Source: Fibrobacter sp. UWH6 (GTDB lineage: Bacteria; Fibrobacterota; Fibrobacteria; Fibrobacterales; Fibrobacteraceae). Taken from it: DNA of 64,000 bases. Below, one piece after another: positions 11,186-18,142 of this stretch. Under the pieces are notes generated by a model. The model was not told the origin of the DNA. It saw only the letters and a program-made list of their open reading frames with translations, and ran no database searches. The stretch covers positions 310,001-374,000 of the forward strand of contig NZ_FRAX01000001.1 of the NCBI RefSeq assembly GCF_900142465.1. Reading direction: 5' to 3'. Positions within the stretch are counted from its first letter, which is position 1. Each line of letters begins with the position of its first letter. The position numbers and the translations under genes were made by a program.

Positions 11186-11208
11186 CAAATTTAGCAATTT
11201 TTGTGCCA
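11186..11208 (-). promoter_or_regulatory. possible sigma-54 (-24/-12) promoter overlapping a TAAATTTG element, upstream of groES
   Basis: The minus strand reads TGGCAC-N5-TTGCT (11193-11208), matching the sigma-54 consensus with the required ten bases between GG and GC. Directly downstream, TAAATTTG fits the -10 octamer seen elsewhere in this window but has no -35. Both are 85-107 bases before the groES ATG. No CIRCE inverted repeat is visible, so the usual HrcA control is not supported here. Confidence 0.45.
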
Positions 11209-11288
11209 ATGCCGTAAATGGGGGCTGCAGCCCTTATATATGGAGTAAATGTTCACTTTTGAAACAAAAGGCTGTTTAATTCTGAAAC

Positions 11289-11313
11289 AAAAAAAGAGCC
11301 GGGGTACCGACTC
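11289..11313 (-). terminator. terminator of the porin-like gene
   Basis: On the minus strand GAGTCGG-TACC-CCGGCTC (one G-T pair) is followed by seven T residues. It lies 63 bases after the stop of the gene at 11376. Confidence 0.75.
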
Positions 11314-11375
11314 CTTTTCGCCGCGATTCACGGCCTGCTTCGATTCACGGGTTGCCCGCGACTCTCGGCTTGTAA

Positions 11376-12428
11376 TTACTTGATGGTGCTGGTCAGGCGG
11401 AATGCCAGGCCCACGTCGCTCACTTCGTCTTCGCTGTAGACGCTGAACTGGAGCTTGGACTTGCCGATGTTCTTCACGAGAGCCACGGTCCATGCCAGGT
11501 CATCCATCTTGTTGTCCTTGGCGAAGTGGATCTTTTCTTCGCGGTCCTTGATGTATTCCATTTCGAACATCAGGTTGCTGAGGATGCCGAAGGTGGGAAT
11601 TTCAACGCCGGCGTAGAAGGGCTGGACGTAGTCACCCTGGGTGAAGTACTTGGATTCCGGAGCGATGTAGTTTTCGACGGCGGTATTGATGTCCTGGTCT
11701 TCGGTGTAGAGGCAGGCGTATTCACCGTAGAGGCGGAGGTTGGGTGCGAAGGTGTAGCTGGCGTATGCTGCAACACGGTGGGTGATGGCGGCGGTGTTCT
11801 GGACCACGTCGATGAGGTTAGAACGGTAAGCGACCTTCATTTCAAGGGGGAAGGTGAACTTCATGTCGTCTTCGACACGAATGTAGCCCTGGTTGGCGGT
11901 GCCGTTCTTGGTGGCGACCATGGCGTTCAACTGGTTCAGGCCGTGCTTCCAGCCCAGTTCAACAGCGTTGTGGCTGTAATCGCGCATCCAGAGGCCGCGC
12001 TTGGTCAGGTCCTTGTCGATATAGGTACCGAAGTTGGTGGACTGAGACCAGTCAGTCTTCCAGCGACCGATCTTCAGGTTGACGTTGTCGTTGGCGGTGG
12101 GAGCCCACTTATAGTTTACCCAGTAGAGGTCTGCCAGGATCTTGTCGTAGTTGGAGGCCTTTTCGCCGTTGGAGAGCTTGTTGCCGAATTCCGGAGCGAA
12201 GATGCGGAGCATGATCAAACCGTCAAGGCTTTCGCTCTTGTACTGGCCGCCGATGTTGGCGCGGATCCAGCCGGAGCTGAAGTTGTTGTCTTCGTCGGCG
12301 ATGGACTTGGTGACCTGGGTCTGGACGTTGCCCTTGAGACTCATGTTGTCGGTGGCGTCGGCGGCGAATGCTGCGGTGCTTGCGGCAAGGCTCATGACGA
12401 GGGCTGCTGCGATCTTGTTGAACTTCAT
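11376..12428 (-). CDS. porin-like outer-membrane beta-barrel protein
   Basis: A 350-aa secreted protein with a Sec signal peptide (MKFNKIAAALVMSLAASTAA, cleavage after AFA). The rest alternates polar and hydrophobic residues in short strands rich in Tyr, Trp and Asn, for example DLYWVNYKWAP, RVAAYASYTFAPNLRLYGEYA and KLQFSVYSEDEVS. It ends LTSTIK, without the terminal Phe typical of classical porins. I recognise the architecture, not a named family; a channel or adhesive role is inferred. It is monocistronic, with its own terminator. AGGAG lies before the ATG. Confidence 0.68.
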   Translation of the reverse strand: MKFNKIAAALVMSLAASTAAFAADATDNMSLKGNVQTQVTKSIADEDNNFSSGWIRANIGGQYKSESLDGLIMLRIFAPEFGNKLSNGEKASNYDKILADLYWVNYKWAPTANDNVNLKIGRWKTDWSQSTNFGTYIDKDLTKRGLWMRDYSHNAVELGWKHGLNQLNAMVATKNGTANQGYIRVEDDMKFTFPLEMKVAYRSNLIDVVQNTAAITHRVAAYASYTFAPNLRLYGEYACLYTEDQDINTAVENYIAPESKYFTQGDYVQPFYAGVEIPTFGILSNLMFEMEYIKDREEKIHFAKDNKMDDLAWTVALVKNIGKSKLQFSVYSEDEVSDVGLAFRLTSTIK

Positions 12429-12576
12429 AAGAACTCCTATAATAAGGCGAAAAATTTTCGATGGTAAAATTAGCTTTTACAATAACATTTGCAAGGGTTC
12501 AAGCCTAGTTCTTGCCTCAAGAATTAATTAAATTTGGGTCGCAAAATGGAATTGCATACATTTAAAGGGATGTGCT

Positions 12577-13269
12577 ATGAATAGGAAGTTTTTTGCTCTT
12601 GCGATGTCCGTTCTGGTTGGCTTTGGTGCCGCTTTTGCCAGGGACCTTGTTCCCAACAAGACTCACGCTGTCTTGAACGTGACCTACACCAATTACGACG
12701 ATGTTCCCCAGTCTCACAAGAAGCTGACTTTCGTCGGTCAGAACAATCCCAAGAACAAGCTTGTCATTACCACTGACCAGTATGGCGAAGCCAGCTTCCA
12801 CATTCCCCGCGAAGAAACTTACACCATCCTTTGTGAAAGTTTGACCGGCCCCTTCGAATGCGGTAATACCCCTTATGTTTCCAAGACCGCAAGCTCCGGC
12901 GGCATCACCGTTACCTTCGACGATACCCGTGCCGAACTGACTGGCGTCACCTTCAAGGCTGGCAGTGCCGAACTGGTGCCCACATCTCTCAAGACTCTGG
13001 ACGCAGCCATTGCAGGCCTGAAGCGCAACCCCAAGGCCCTCGTGGAAATCCAGGGCCATACCAGTTCCGAAGGCAGCGACGAACTGAACGATCGCCTGAG
13101 CCAGGAACGCGCCTACAGCGTCAAGGATTACATGGTGAGCAAGGGTATTTCCGAAGGTCGCCTCAAGGCTAACGGTTATGGTTCCAGCCAGCCCAAGGCC
13201 GACAACTCCACCGAAGCAGGTCGCAAGGCCAACCGCCGTATCGAACTGGTGGTTCTTTCGGAAGAATAA
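12577..13269 (+). CDS. OmpA-family peptidoglycan-binding protein
   Basis: A 230-aa secreted protein. The signal peptide (residues 1-21) is followed by a domain of about 90 residues with no clear match. An OmpA C-terminal domain (about 118-228) includes FKAGSAELVP, the diagnostic EIQGHTSSEGSDELNDRLSQ and NRRIELVV. The Asp and Arg of the peptidoglycan (diaminopimelate) binding site are present. There is no lipobox, so it is periplasmic or barrel-linked. A TAAATTTG -10 candidate lies at 12,532-12,539. Confidence 0.88.
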   Translation: MNRKFFALAMSVLVGFGAAFARDLVPNKTHAVLNVTYTNYDDVPQSHKKLTFVGQNNPKNKLVITTDQYGEASFHIPREETYTILCESLTGPFECGNTPYVSKTASSGGITVTFDDTRAELTGVTFKAGSAELVPTSLKTLDAAIAGLKRNPKALVEIQGHTSSEGSDELNDRLSQERAYSVKDYMVSKGISEGRLKANGYGSSQPKADNSTEAGRKANRRIELVVLSEE

Positions 13270-13314
13270 TTTCCAAGAATTATTTTTGACTTCGGGTCAG
13301 AACGTCTAACCATT

Positions 13315-13350
13315 AAAAAAGGACTTCCTTATGGGAAGTCCTTCGTCTTT
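13315..13350. terminator. bidirectional terminator
   Basis: GGACTTCC-TTATG-GGAAGTCC (13321-13341) has six A residues before it and a T-rich tract after it. It sits between the convergent OmpA-like gene and the S1-domain gene. Confidence 0.8.
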
Positions 13351-13376
13351 TTATAAGCTGTTTTATAGACTGCTTT

Positions 13377-14210
13377 TTAAACCAGGCTGATTCCGTCTTC
13401 GCTGATGTAAATCTTGCCATCGCGGAAGAGGGTGCCCAGAAGCTTCTTGAAAGTCTTCTTGGACATGCCGAATTCCTGGCGGATCACTTCGGGGTCGGTG
13501 TGGTCGCCGTAGGGGAGGCTGCCGCCCGCTTCTTCAAGCTTGCGGAGGATGGCTGCCGGGCTGTCGCTCTTCATAAGGCCCTTGTAGCCGATGGGGGAAA
13601 GGTTCAAGGTGATCTTTCCGTCGGCGGTAAAGCGCTGGATAAAGCCGGGCATGGTGTCGCCGATGTAGATACGTTCCATGCCGGGAGTGAGCATGAGGCG
13701 GCCGGTGTAGCGGTAATCCACCAGGAAGTCTACGTGGTCCTTGGTGACTTCGTAGGCGGCCAGCTGGACGCGCTGACCCACATGAAGTTCGCTGGTGTCC
13801 GGATCCAGGAAGCTCTTGATTTTTTCGGTGGCCACGATTCGGTTACTCTTGTCGTCAACAAGAATGAACACCACGCAACGGTCGCCACGCTGCAGTTCGC
13901 CCAGCTGCTGCTTGAAGGGGAGGAACAGGTCCTTGTTCAGACCCCAGTCCAGGAAGGCGCCGAAACGGTTTACGTCCTTGACGTCAAGCACGGCGAATTC
14001 ACCTACCTGGGCGTAGGGCTTTTCCAAAGTGGCGATGGGGCGGTCTTCACTGTCGGTGTACACGAACACGTCCAGGATTTCGCCTTCTTCAAGAGTGAAT
14101 TTTTCGCGGTTGCCGGGGAGCAGCACGCGGTCGCCGCTTTCCAGTTCCAGGTAGTAGCCCTGGGGGGTAATTTCTTCTACGCGGGCACGGTTATATCTTC
14201 CGAGATCCAT
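13377..14210 (-). CDS. cvfB: CvfB-like S1 RNA-binding protein
   Basis: A 277-aa cytoplasmic protein with S1-type OB folds. The second OB segment reads VGEFAVLDVKDVNRFGAFLD, with the S1 signature G-A-F-L-D-W-G and KDLFLPFKQQ. A third is LHVGQRVQLAAYEV. The C-terminus is a winged helix (EVIRQEFGMSKKTFKKLLGT, then LFRDGKIYI). This order matches CvfB/YitL, RNA-binding proteins that affect virulence gene expression in Staphylococcus; the role here is unknown. The ribosome site GGAAAGG lies upstream of ATG 14210. Its promoter region is shared divergently with the DUF6434 gene. Confidence 0.85.
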   Translation of the reverse strand: MDLGRYNRARVEEITPQGYYLELESGDRVLLPGNREKFTLEEGEILDVFVYTDSEDRPIATLEKPYAQVGEFAVLDVKDVNRFGAFLDWGLNKDLFLPFKQQLGELQRGDRCVVFILVDDKSNRIVATEKIKSFLDPDTSELHVGQRVQLAAYEVTKDHVDFLVDYRYTGRLMLTPGMERIYIGDTMPGFIQRFTADGKITLNLSPIGYKGLMKSDSPAAILRKLEEAGGSLPYGDHTDPEVIRQEFGMSKKTFKKLLGTLFRDGKIYISEDGISLV

Positions 14211-14279
14211 AAAAAAGCCTTTCCGTTCAGTTTTATTTGTTGCAACTGTGATATTTCACAGCCGACTTCTACAAAATAT

Positions 14280-14287
14280 AGTATATT
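14280..14287 (+). promoter_or_regulatory. -10 element TATATTTG before the DUF6434 gene
   Basis: TATATTTG lies about 51 bases ahead of the ATG at 14338, in the divergent gap with cvfB. A GGTGG ribosome site follows it closer to the gene. Confidence 0.4.
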
Positions 14288-14337
14288 TGGCGCCCCCTTC
14301 CTAGATGAGGTGGGGGAGTGTTAGGTGGTAAAAACAA

Positions 14338-14772
14338 ATGGAACTTAGAATAGCTCAAGAAAGAATGTCGGCGCAGAATCGTGTGCGCACCGCAAAGCCT
14401 GCGGTGGAAACCATCGGCCTGCAGACTTTTATCGAAGACGATTTTGTCTGCTCCGAAAAGCATCGCGCCTTTTTCAAGATGCATATTGGCAAGGCATTCT
14501 CTTTCAACGTGCAGTTCCAGAACTGGCTGAAGTCCAATGCGGGCCGCACCTACCAGGAAGCCATCTGCGCCTACGAACGCATCCTGAAAGAAAAGAAAGA
14601 TCACAAGTCTCCTGTAGGAAACCTGCAGGAATACAACGCCTACATCCGCGACTTCTTTGCCGACAACAAGGGCCGTTCCCTGGAAGATGCCGTCTGTTGC
14701 TGGAAATACAAGAAGTCTTTAATCGGACATAACCGTTACGAAAAGACGGACCTGGTGGCGCTAAAAAAGTAA
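14338..14772 (+). CDS. DUF6434-like protein
   Basis: A 144-aa cytoplasmic protein of unknown function. It contains HRAFFKMHIGKAFSFNVQFQ and NWLKSNAGRTYQEAICAYE, which recall the pattern of DUF6434 (F-F-x-x-x-I-G-x-x-F-x-F-x-V-x-F-x-x-(F/W)-(L/M)). A second, weaker copy (NAYIRDFFADNKGRSLEDAV) suggests an internal repeat of the N-x-G-(K/R)-(T/S) segment. The C-terminus is Lys-rich. It stands alone between a divergent cvfB and an Rpn-type gene. Family assignment is from memory of the motif and moderately certain. Confidence 0.6.
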   Translation: MELRIAQERMSAQNRVRTAKPAVETIGLQTFIEDDFVCSEKHRAFFKMHIGKAFSFNVQFQNWLKSNAGRTYQEAICAYERILKEKKDHKSPVGNLQEYNAYIRDFFADNKGRSLEDAVCCWKYKKSLIGHNRYEKTDLVALKK

Positions 14773-15003
14773 ATCCGACGGATATACCCAACTTGGAAAA
14801 CTTTGTCTTCGTCTCTTTGAATTTTTCACTAAAGACTTCTCCCAAGAGCATCATGCGTTTAATTCATAAATCATGACTCTCCAATCATAGGAAATTGCAT
14901 TCTTCAGATAATTCAGGTAAACAAAATTTTTCTACAAAAAACTGAGTCATCAGGAATTTTCCTGCGTGTTAATAGTATGCAGAACTTTTAACGTGGAGGA
15001 AAA

Positions 15004-15816
15004 ATGGACTGCAAAAAGAAGAAATACAAGCCTCTAGAAGAACTCACCATTCGCGACAATTTCATGTTTGTGAAAGTTTTCAGCGACGAGGCGATTGCAA
15101 AGCCTTTCCTAAAGGCTCTTCTGAAAATTGAGATCGAACGCGTAAGTGTCGTCGGCGAGGCCCACCAGCAGGCCGACCCGAACAAGAAATACATCCGCTT
15201 CGACGTTTTGGTCAAGGAGGAGTGCAATGGAATTGGTCGCACTTTCGATCTGGAGATGCAGATGGTCGATACCAAGGAATTGCCGTTGAGAGCTCGATAC
15301 TACCAGGGAATTAGCGATACTGAAACCATGGGAAACACTCACAAGTACAAGGAACTCAAGGAACAATACATTATTTTTCTGTGCCCTACGGACATCTTCG
15401 GACAGGAACGTCCCATCTACGAATTCGAAAATCGTGAGAAGAACGATCCTAGCTTGACTTTGGGCGATCTCACCTACAAATATTTTTGTAATTTTAGCAG
15501 GTACGGCGCTGTAACCGATGAATCCGTTCGCGACTACCTCAAGTATTTCGCAACCGACGAAGCCTCATCTGCAGCAACGAAAGCCATCAGCGACAAGGTG
15601 GATTTCTACCACAAGGACCCTAAGACAAGGAGCGACTACATGACGTTTAAAGACATGCTTGAAGACGAACGTGAAGAGGGTCGTGAAGAGGGTCGTGAGG
15701 AGGGCCGTGCCGAGGCCTGCAAGGAACTTGCCAAGGGCTTTCGTGATGCGGGAATTTCATTAGAAGTTATCGCCAAACAAACAGGCCTTACCCCCGAAGA
15801 GATAAAAGCCCTGTAA
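15004..15816 (+). CDS. Rpn-family PD-(D/E)XK nuclease / putative transposase
   Basis: A 270-aa protein of the recombination-promoting nuclease (PDDEXK) family. The N-terminus (LTIRDNFMFVKVFSDEAIAK) matches the 'DyaFKklf' start. The nuclease core is YIRFDVLVKEECNGIGRTFD followed by LEMQMVD, giving the D...ExQ catalytic set. The region FLCPTDIFGQERPIYEFENR fits the family. The C-terminus has a tandem Glu/Gly/Arg repeat (REEGREEGREEGR), common in Rpn proteins and encoded by 12-bp units, then a small HTH-like end. A GTGGAGG ribosome site precedes ATG 15004. Such genes often move between genomes, but no inverted repeats are seen here. Confidence 0.85.
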   Translation: MDCKKKKYKPLEELTIRDNFMFVKVFSDEAIAKPFLKALLKIEIERVSVVGEAHQQADPNKKYIRFDVLVKEECNGIGRTFDLEMQMVDTKELPLRARYYQGISDTETMGNTHKYKELKEQYIIFLCPTDIFGQERPIYEFENREKNDPSLTLGDLTYKYFCNFSRYGAVTDESVRDYLKYFATDEASSAATKAISDKVDFYHKDPKTRSDYMTFKDMLEDEREEGREEGREEGRAEACKELAKGFRDAGISLEVIAKQTGLTPEEIKAL

Positions 15817-15836
15817 TATAAATTCTTAAAAAGCGT

Positions 15837-15874
15837 AAAAGGTCGCACCAATAATGGCGCGACCCTTTGTTTTA
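15837..15874 (+). terminator. terminator after the Rpn-type gene
   Basis: GGTCGC-N11-GCGACC (15841-15863) is flanked by AAAA on the left and CTTTGTTTT on the right. It is probably bidirectional, facing the convergent transporter gene. Confidence 0.65.
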
Positions 15875-15947
15875 AATTATTTTAAGAAAAATTTTCGCTT
15901 TACCCATCTAAACTCTCTTTAAAATCAAGAGGAATGGTTTCTGAAAA

Positions 15948-16895
15948 TTAGAATCCCTTGATTACCAGAAGGCTTCCGATGCCGATGGCGAGCCACAGGA
16001 TCACGCCCTGGATAAAGGGCTTGGGACCGCACTTCTGGAGAGCAGCCTTGGAGAGGCCTGTACCAATAAGGAACAAAGTAACGGCAAAGCCACGCTTGGC
16101 GATGGCGACGATGGTGGTGCCGACTGCTGCAGGAACGCCGATGGCCGGGAACAGGTAGGTGTTAATGACCATGGCGATGGCGAACAGGAAGATGAACCAG
16201 GGGACCACATTCAGCTTGCCCTTGCCGGCGTTCTTGCGGAAGAACAGCATGGTAACAAGAGCCAGGGGCAAAATCCAGAGAGCGCGGGTGCACTTGACCA
16301 TGGCGGCCACCTGCAGGGATTCGTCGCTGTAGGCTGCTGCTGCACCCACCACGGAACTGGTGTCGTGGATGGCGATGGCAGCCCATTCGCCGAACTGCTG
16401 GTTATCGAGACCGAAGAAGTGGCCCAGGGGAGGGAAGATGAGGAGAGCCAAGGCGTTCAGCACGAAGATGGTGCCCAGGGACATGCTCATCTGCTTGTCG
16501 TCGGCGTCTACAACGGGAGCGACTGCCGCGATGGCGGAACCACCGCAAATAGCTGTACCGCTGCTGACCAGGTAAGAAGTCTTGGAATCCACCTTGATGA
16601 TCTTGCCTACGACAAAACCCAGAACCATGACGGTGGCCACAGAGATGATGGTGAACATCATGCCGTCCTTACCGCTGGCGAGAGCCGCCTGCAGGTTCAT
16701 GCCGAAGCCCAGGCCAACCACGCAACCCTGAAGCAGATACTTCTGGGTCTTCTTGGCGAACTTGGGGAAGGCTGGACCGCCAAAAACAAAGGCGTAGACG
16801 ATACCTGCCATGAGGGCCATCCAGGATGCTACGCAGGGGCAGCAGGCTGCAAGAATTAATGCGACAAAGGCGATTTTTGCGATTTTTTCTTTCAT
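15948..16895 (-). CDS. YeiH/UPF0324-type membrane transporter (putative sulfate exporter family)
   Basis: A 315-aa inner-membrane protein with about ten predicted helices. Family landmarks are LQGCVVGLGFGMNLQAAL, SGTAICGGSAIAAVAP, HDTSSVVGAAAAYS and FLIGTGLSKAAL. Proteins of this family are annotated as putative sulfate exporters; a transported substrate is not proven from sequence. Length is normal. An AGAGGA ribosome site lies before ATG 16895. The DUF5662 gene lies just upstream on the same strand (21 bases away), so the two are probably one transcript. Confidence 0.87.
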   Translation of the reverse strand: MKEKIAKIAFVALILAACCPCVASWMALMAGIVYAFVFGGPAFPKFAKKTQKYLLQGCVVGLGFGMNLQAALASGKDGMMFTIISVATVMVLGFVVGKIIKVDSKTSYLVSSGTAICGGSAIAAVAPVVDADDKQMSMSLGTIFVLNALALLIFPPLGHFFGLDNQQFGEWAAIAIHDTSSVVGAAAAYSDESLQVAAMVKCTRALWILPLALVTMLFFRKNAGKGKLNVVPWFIFLFAIAMVINTYLFPAIGVPAAVGTTIVAIAKRGFAVTLFLIGTGLSKAALQKCGPKPFIQGVILWLAIGIGSLLVIKGF

Positions 16896-16916
16896 GTTTT
16901 CCTCTTGATGGATTCG

Positions 16917-17453
16917 TTAATCCGTAGGGAGTACTCTGTTTTTTCTAATAAAAGCCAGTGTTTCTTTTTCGCCCTTTTCCGCAAGCATGGTCAAGAGGTA
17001 CAGAAGTTTCTTGTAGGTGTTCTCTTCCATCTTTTCGCGGGCAGTACTCTTGGTCAAGTACATCAGGGGTGCGGTGCGGTCGTAATCCTTGCCGCCGTAG
17101 GTCTTGGAGGCGGCCACGCGGTCGCAGAACATTTCCTTGATGTAACGGTCGGGCATCGGCATGGGCACGATTTTCTTCGTTGCCATTTCGTAGTCGTACC
17201 AGAATTCAAAATGATGCTTGTTTCTGCCCTTGTGATGCATCCAGGCCAGGCTGTAACCTGTATCCCGACGCTCTCCATTGTTAGGCGATTCCTTTCCGGT
17301 ATAATATTTGCAACCGGGAATGAATTCCGTGGGGCTGTACTTGGAAAGATCGTGGAAAAGCCCCTGGAAACCGATACCCGCCTTGAAGCAGAGGCGAATC
17401 ACTTCGTTCCTGTGCCTTGTGATGGTAATGAAATGTCGGATAGGGTGAAACAT
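16917..17453 (-). CDS. DUF5662-like protein
   Basis: A 178-aa cytoplasmic protein. Conserved-looking residues include HRNEVIRLCFKAGIGFQGLF with HDLSKYSPTEF, then AWMHHKGRNKHHFEFWYDYE. The paired H-D and clustered His residues look like a metal-binding helical site similar in spirit to HD enzymes, and match what I know of DUF5662. Function unknown. The predicted -10 TAAATTTG (17459-17466) puts transcription start next to ATG 17453, so the mRNA would be leaderless. It probably leads into the YeiH-type gene. Confidence 0.7.
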   Translation of the reverse strand: MFHPIRHFITITRHRNEVIRLCFKAGIGFQGLFHDLSKYSPTEFIPGCKYYTGKESPNNGERRDTGYSLAWMHHKGRNKHHFEFWYDYEMATKKIVPMPMPDRYIKEMFCDRVAASKTYGGKDYDRTAPLMYLTKSTAREKMEENTYKKLLYLLTMLAEKGEKETLAFIRKNRVLPTD

Positions 17454-17458
17454 GAACG

Positions 17459-17466
17459 CAAATTTA
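17459..17466 (-). promoter_or_regulatory. -10 element TAAATTTG placing +1 at the DUF5662 start codon
   Basis: On the minus strand TAAATTTG is followed by CGTTC and the ATG. Seven bases after the TAAATT hexamer is position 17454, one base before the ATG. A weak -35 (TTCACT) lies 17 bases upstream. Confidence 0.5.
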
Positions 17467-17569
17467 GAAAAGAGAGGGGAATTAGTGAATAGTGGACAGT
17501 GAATGGTGAAGAGTGTGGCGTCATTCTGAGCGGAGTGCGAAGCACGGAGTCGAAGAATCCAGGGACTTA

Positions 17570-17665
17570 GATATGAATTATGAGATATGAACTACGAATT
17601 ATAAAGTTAGGCGACTCCGGCGCGATTATGATAACTCATATCTGGTATCTGATAACTCGTATCTG
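17570..17665. repeat. intergenic mosaic repeat (variant)
   Basis: Within a 406-base gene-free stretch (17,454-17,859). It contains GGCGACTCCGGCGCG flanked by degenerate A/T arms such as TGAGATATGA and ACTCATATCTGG. The core GGCGACTCCGGCGCG is nearly the same as GGCGCCTCCGGCGCG at 31,047. Interpreted as a shorter relative of the hairpin mosaics elsewhere. Confidence 0.5.
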
Positions 17666-17682
17666 CTTTCTAGCCATGAACA

Positions 17683-17835
17683 CATGGGTATGTATCAGTG
17701 CAATAGTGGGCTCAACCCATGAAAACATGGCAATGCATAAGTGCAATAGTGAATTTGCAGAACTTTTACATGGGAATATATCTGTGCAATAGCACATCAA
17801 AAGGGGGAAACACCGGGTATGTTTCAAAGCAATTG
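17683..17835. repeat. four in-phase copies of a 24-bp block with exact 43-bp period
   Basis: Blocks start at 17683, 17726, 17769 and 17812. The first three share CATGG..ATG.AT..GTGCAATAG (about 18 of 24 positions identical among all three); the fourth keeps GGGTATGT, TCA and GCAAT. The 19-base intervening sequences differ. The period is not a multiple of three, so this is not a protein repeat. Spacers are too short for a typical CRISPR array and no cas genes are present. Confidence 0.6.
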
Positions 17836-17859
17836 TCAAAACGTTCTTCTCTCGCTGGT

Positions 17860-18078
17860 CTACAATCCGAGCATGGGGTCGAGATAACGGGCGCCGAAGT
17901 AGTCCATAGATCCAATCATAGGAGATTTCAGGGACTTGGAACGGTCCTCGATGAGATTTCCCTCGGAATCGTAGACAAAGTTGTTTAAGGGTGTGATGAA
18001 ATCCTTAATCTTTGTTAACGTTGTGACGAGGGTGAAACCATGCCCGATTGCGTCAAGGACTAAAATATAATCCGACAT
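17860..18078 (-). pseudogene. relic of an Rhs-repeat core protein
   Basis: The minus strand encodes MDYFGARYLDPMLGL at its C-terminal end, very close to the Rhs-associated core signature (YYYGARYYDPxLGRW). Just before it lies FVYDSEGNLIEDRSKSLKS, resembling the Rhs YD-repeat unit YDxxGNLxxD. In real Rhs proteins these two motifs are well separated, so this 72-codon frame looks like an internally deleted and truncated remnant. There is no toxin domain or VgrG partner nearby. Confidence 0.6.
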
Positions 18079-18088
18079 TCAAAACAAG

Positions 18089-18120
18089 GAGCCAGACGGG
18101 AAATCCCGCTGGCTCTTTTC
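18089..18120 (+). terminator. strong hairpin upstream of the metallophosphoesterase gene
   Basis: GAGCCAG-CGGGA-x2-TCCCG-CTGGCTC (18089-18115) followed by TTTTCTC. It probably ended the transcript of a gene whose remains are no longer recognisable, or insulates the next promoter. Confidence 0.6.
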
Positions 18121-18130
18121 TCAAAACTCT

Positions 18131-18138
18131 TATATTTG
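18131..18138 (+). promoter_or_regulatory. -10 element TATATTTG placing +1 on the GTG start
   Basis: TATATTTG is followed by TCTT and GTG at 18143. The position seven bases after the hexamer is 18143, the first base of the start codon. No ribosome binding site fits between. Confidence 0.5.
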
Positions 18139-18142
18139 TCTT

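Noticed and set aside
11102-11375. CIRCE operator for groESL
   Set aside because: No TTAGCACTC-N9-GAGTGCTAA-like dyad is present; TTAGCAATTTTTG is part of the possible sigma-54 site on the other strand.
15004-15816. Insertion sequence around the Rpn-type gene
   Set aside because: No terminal inverted repeats or target duplication could be seen; the gene stands alone with its own terminator.
17683-17835. CRISPR array
   Set aside because: Spacers are only 19 bases, repeats are degenerate and no cas gene is in the window.
17580-17988. Small ORFs on both strands over the 43-bp repeat
   Set aside because: The repeat period is not a multiple of three, so the frames change between copies; no ribosome site or family match.
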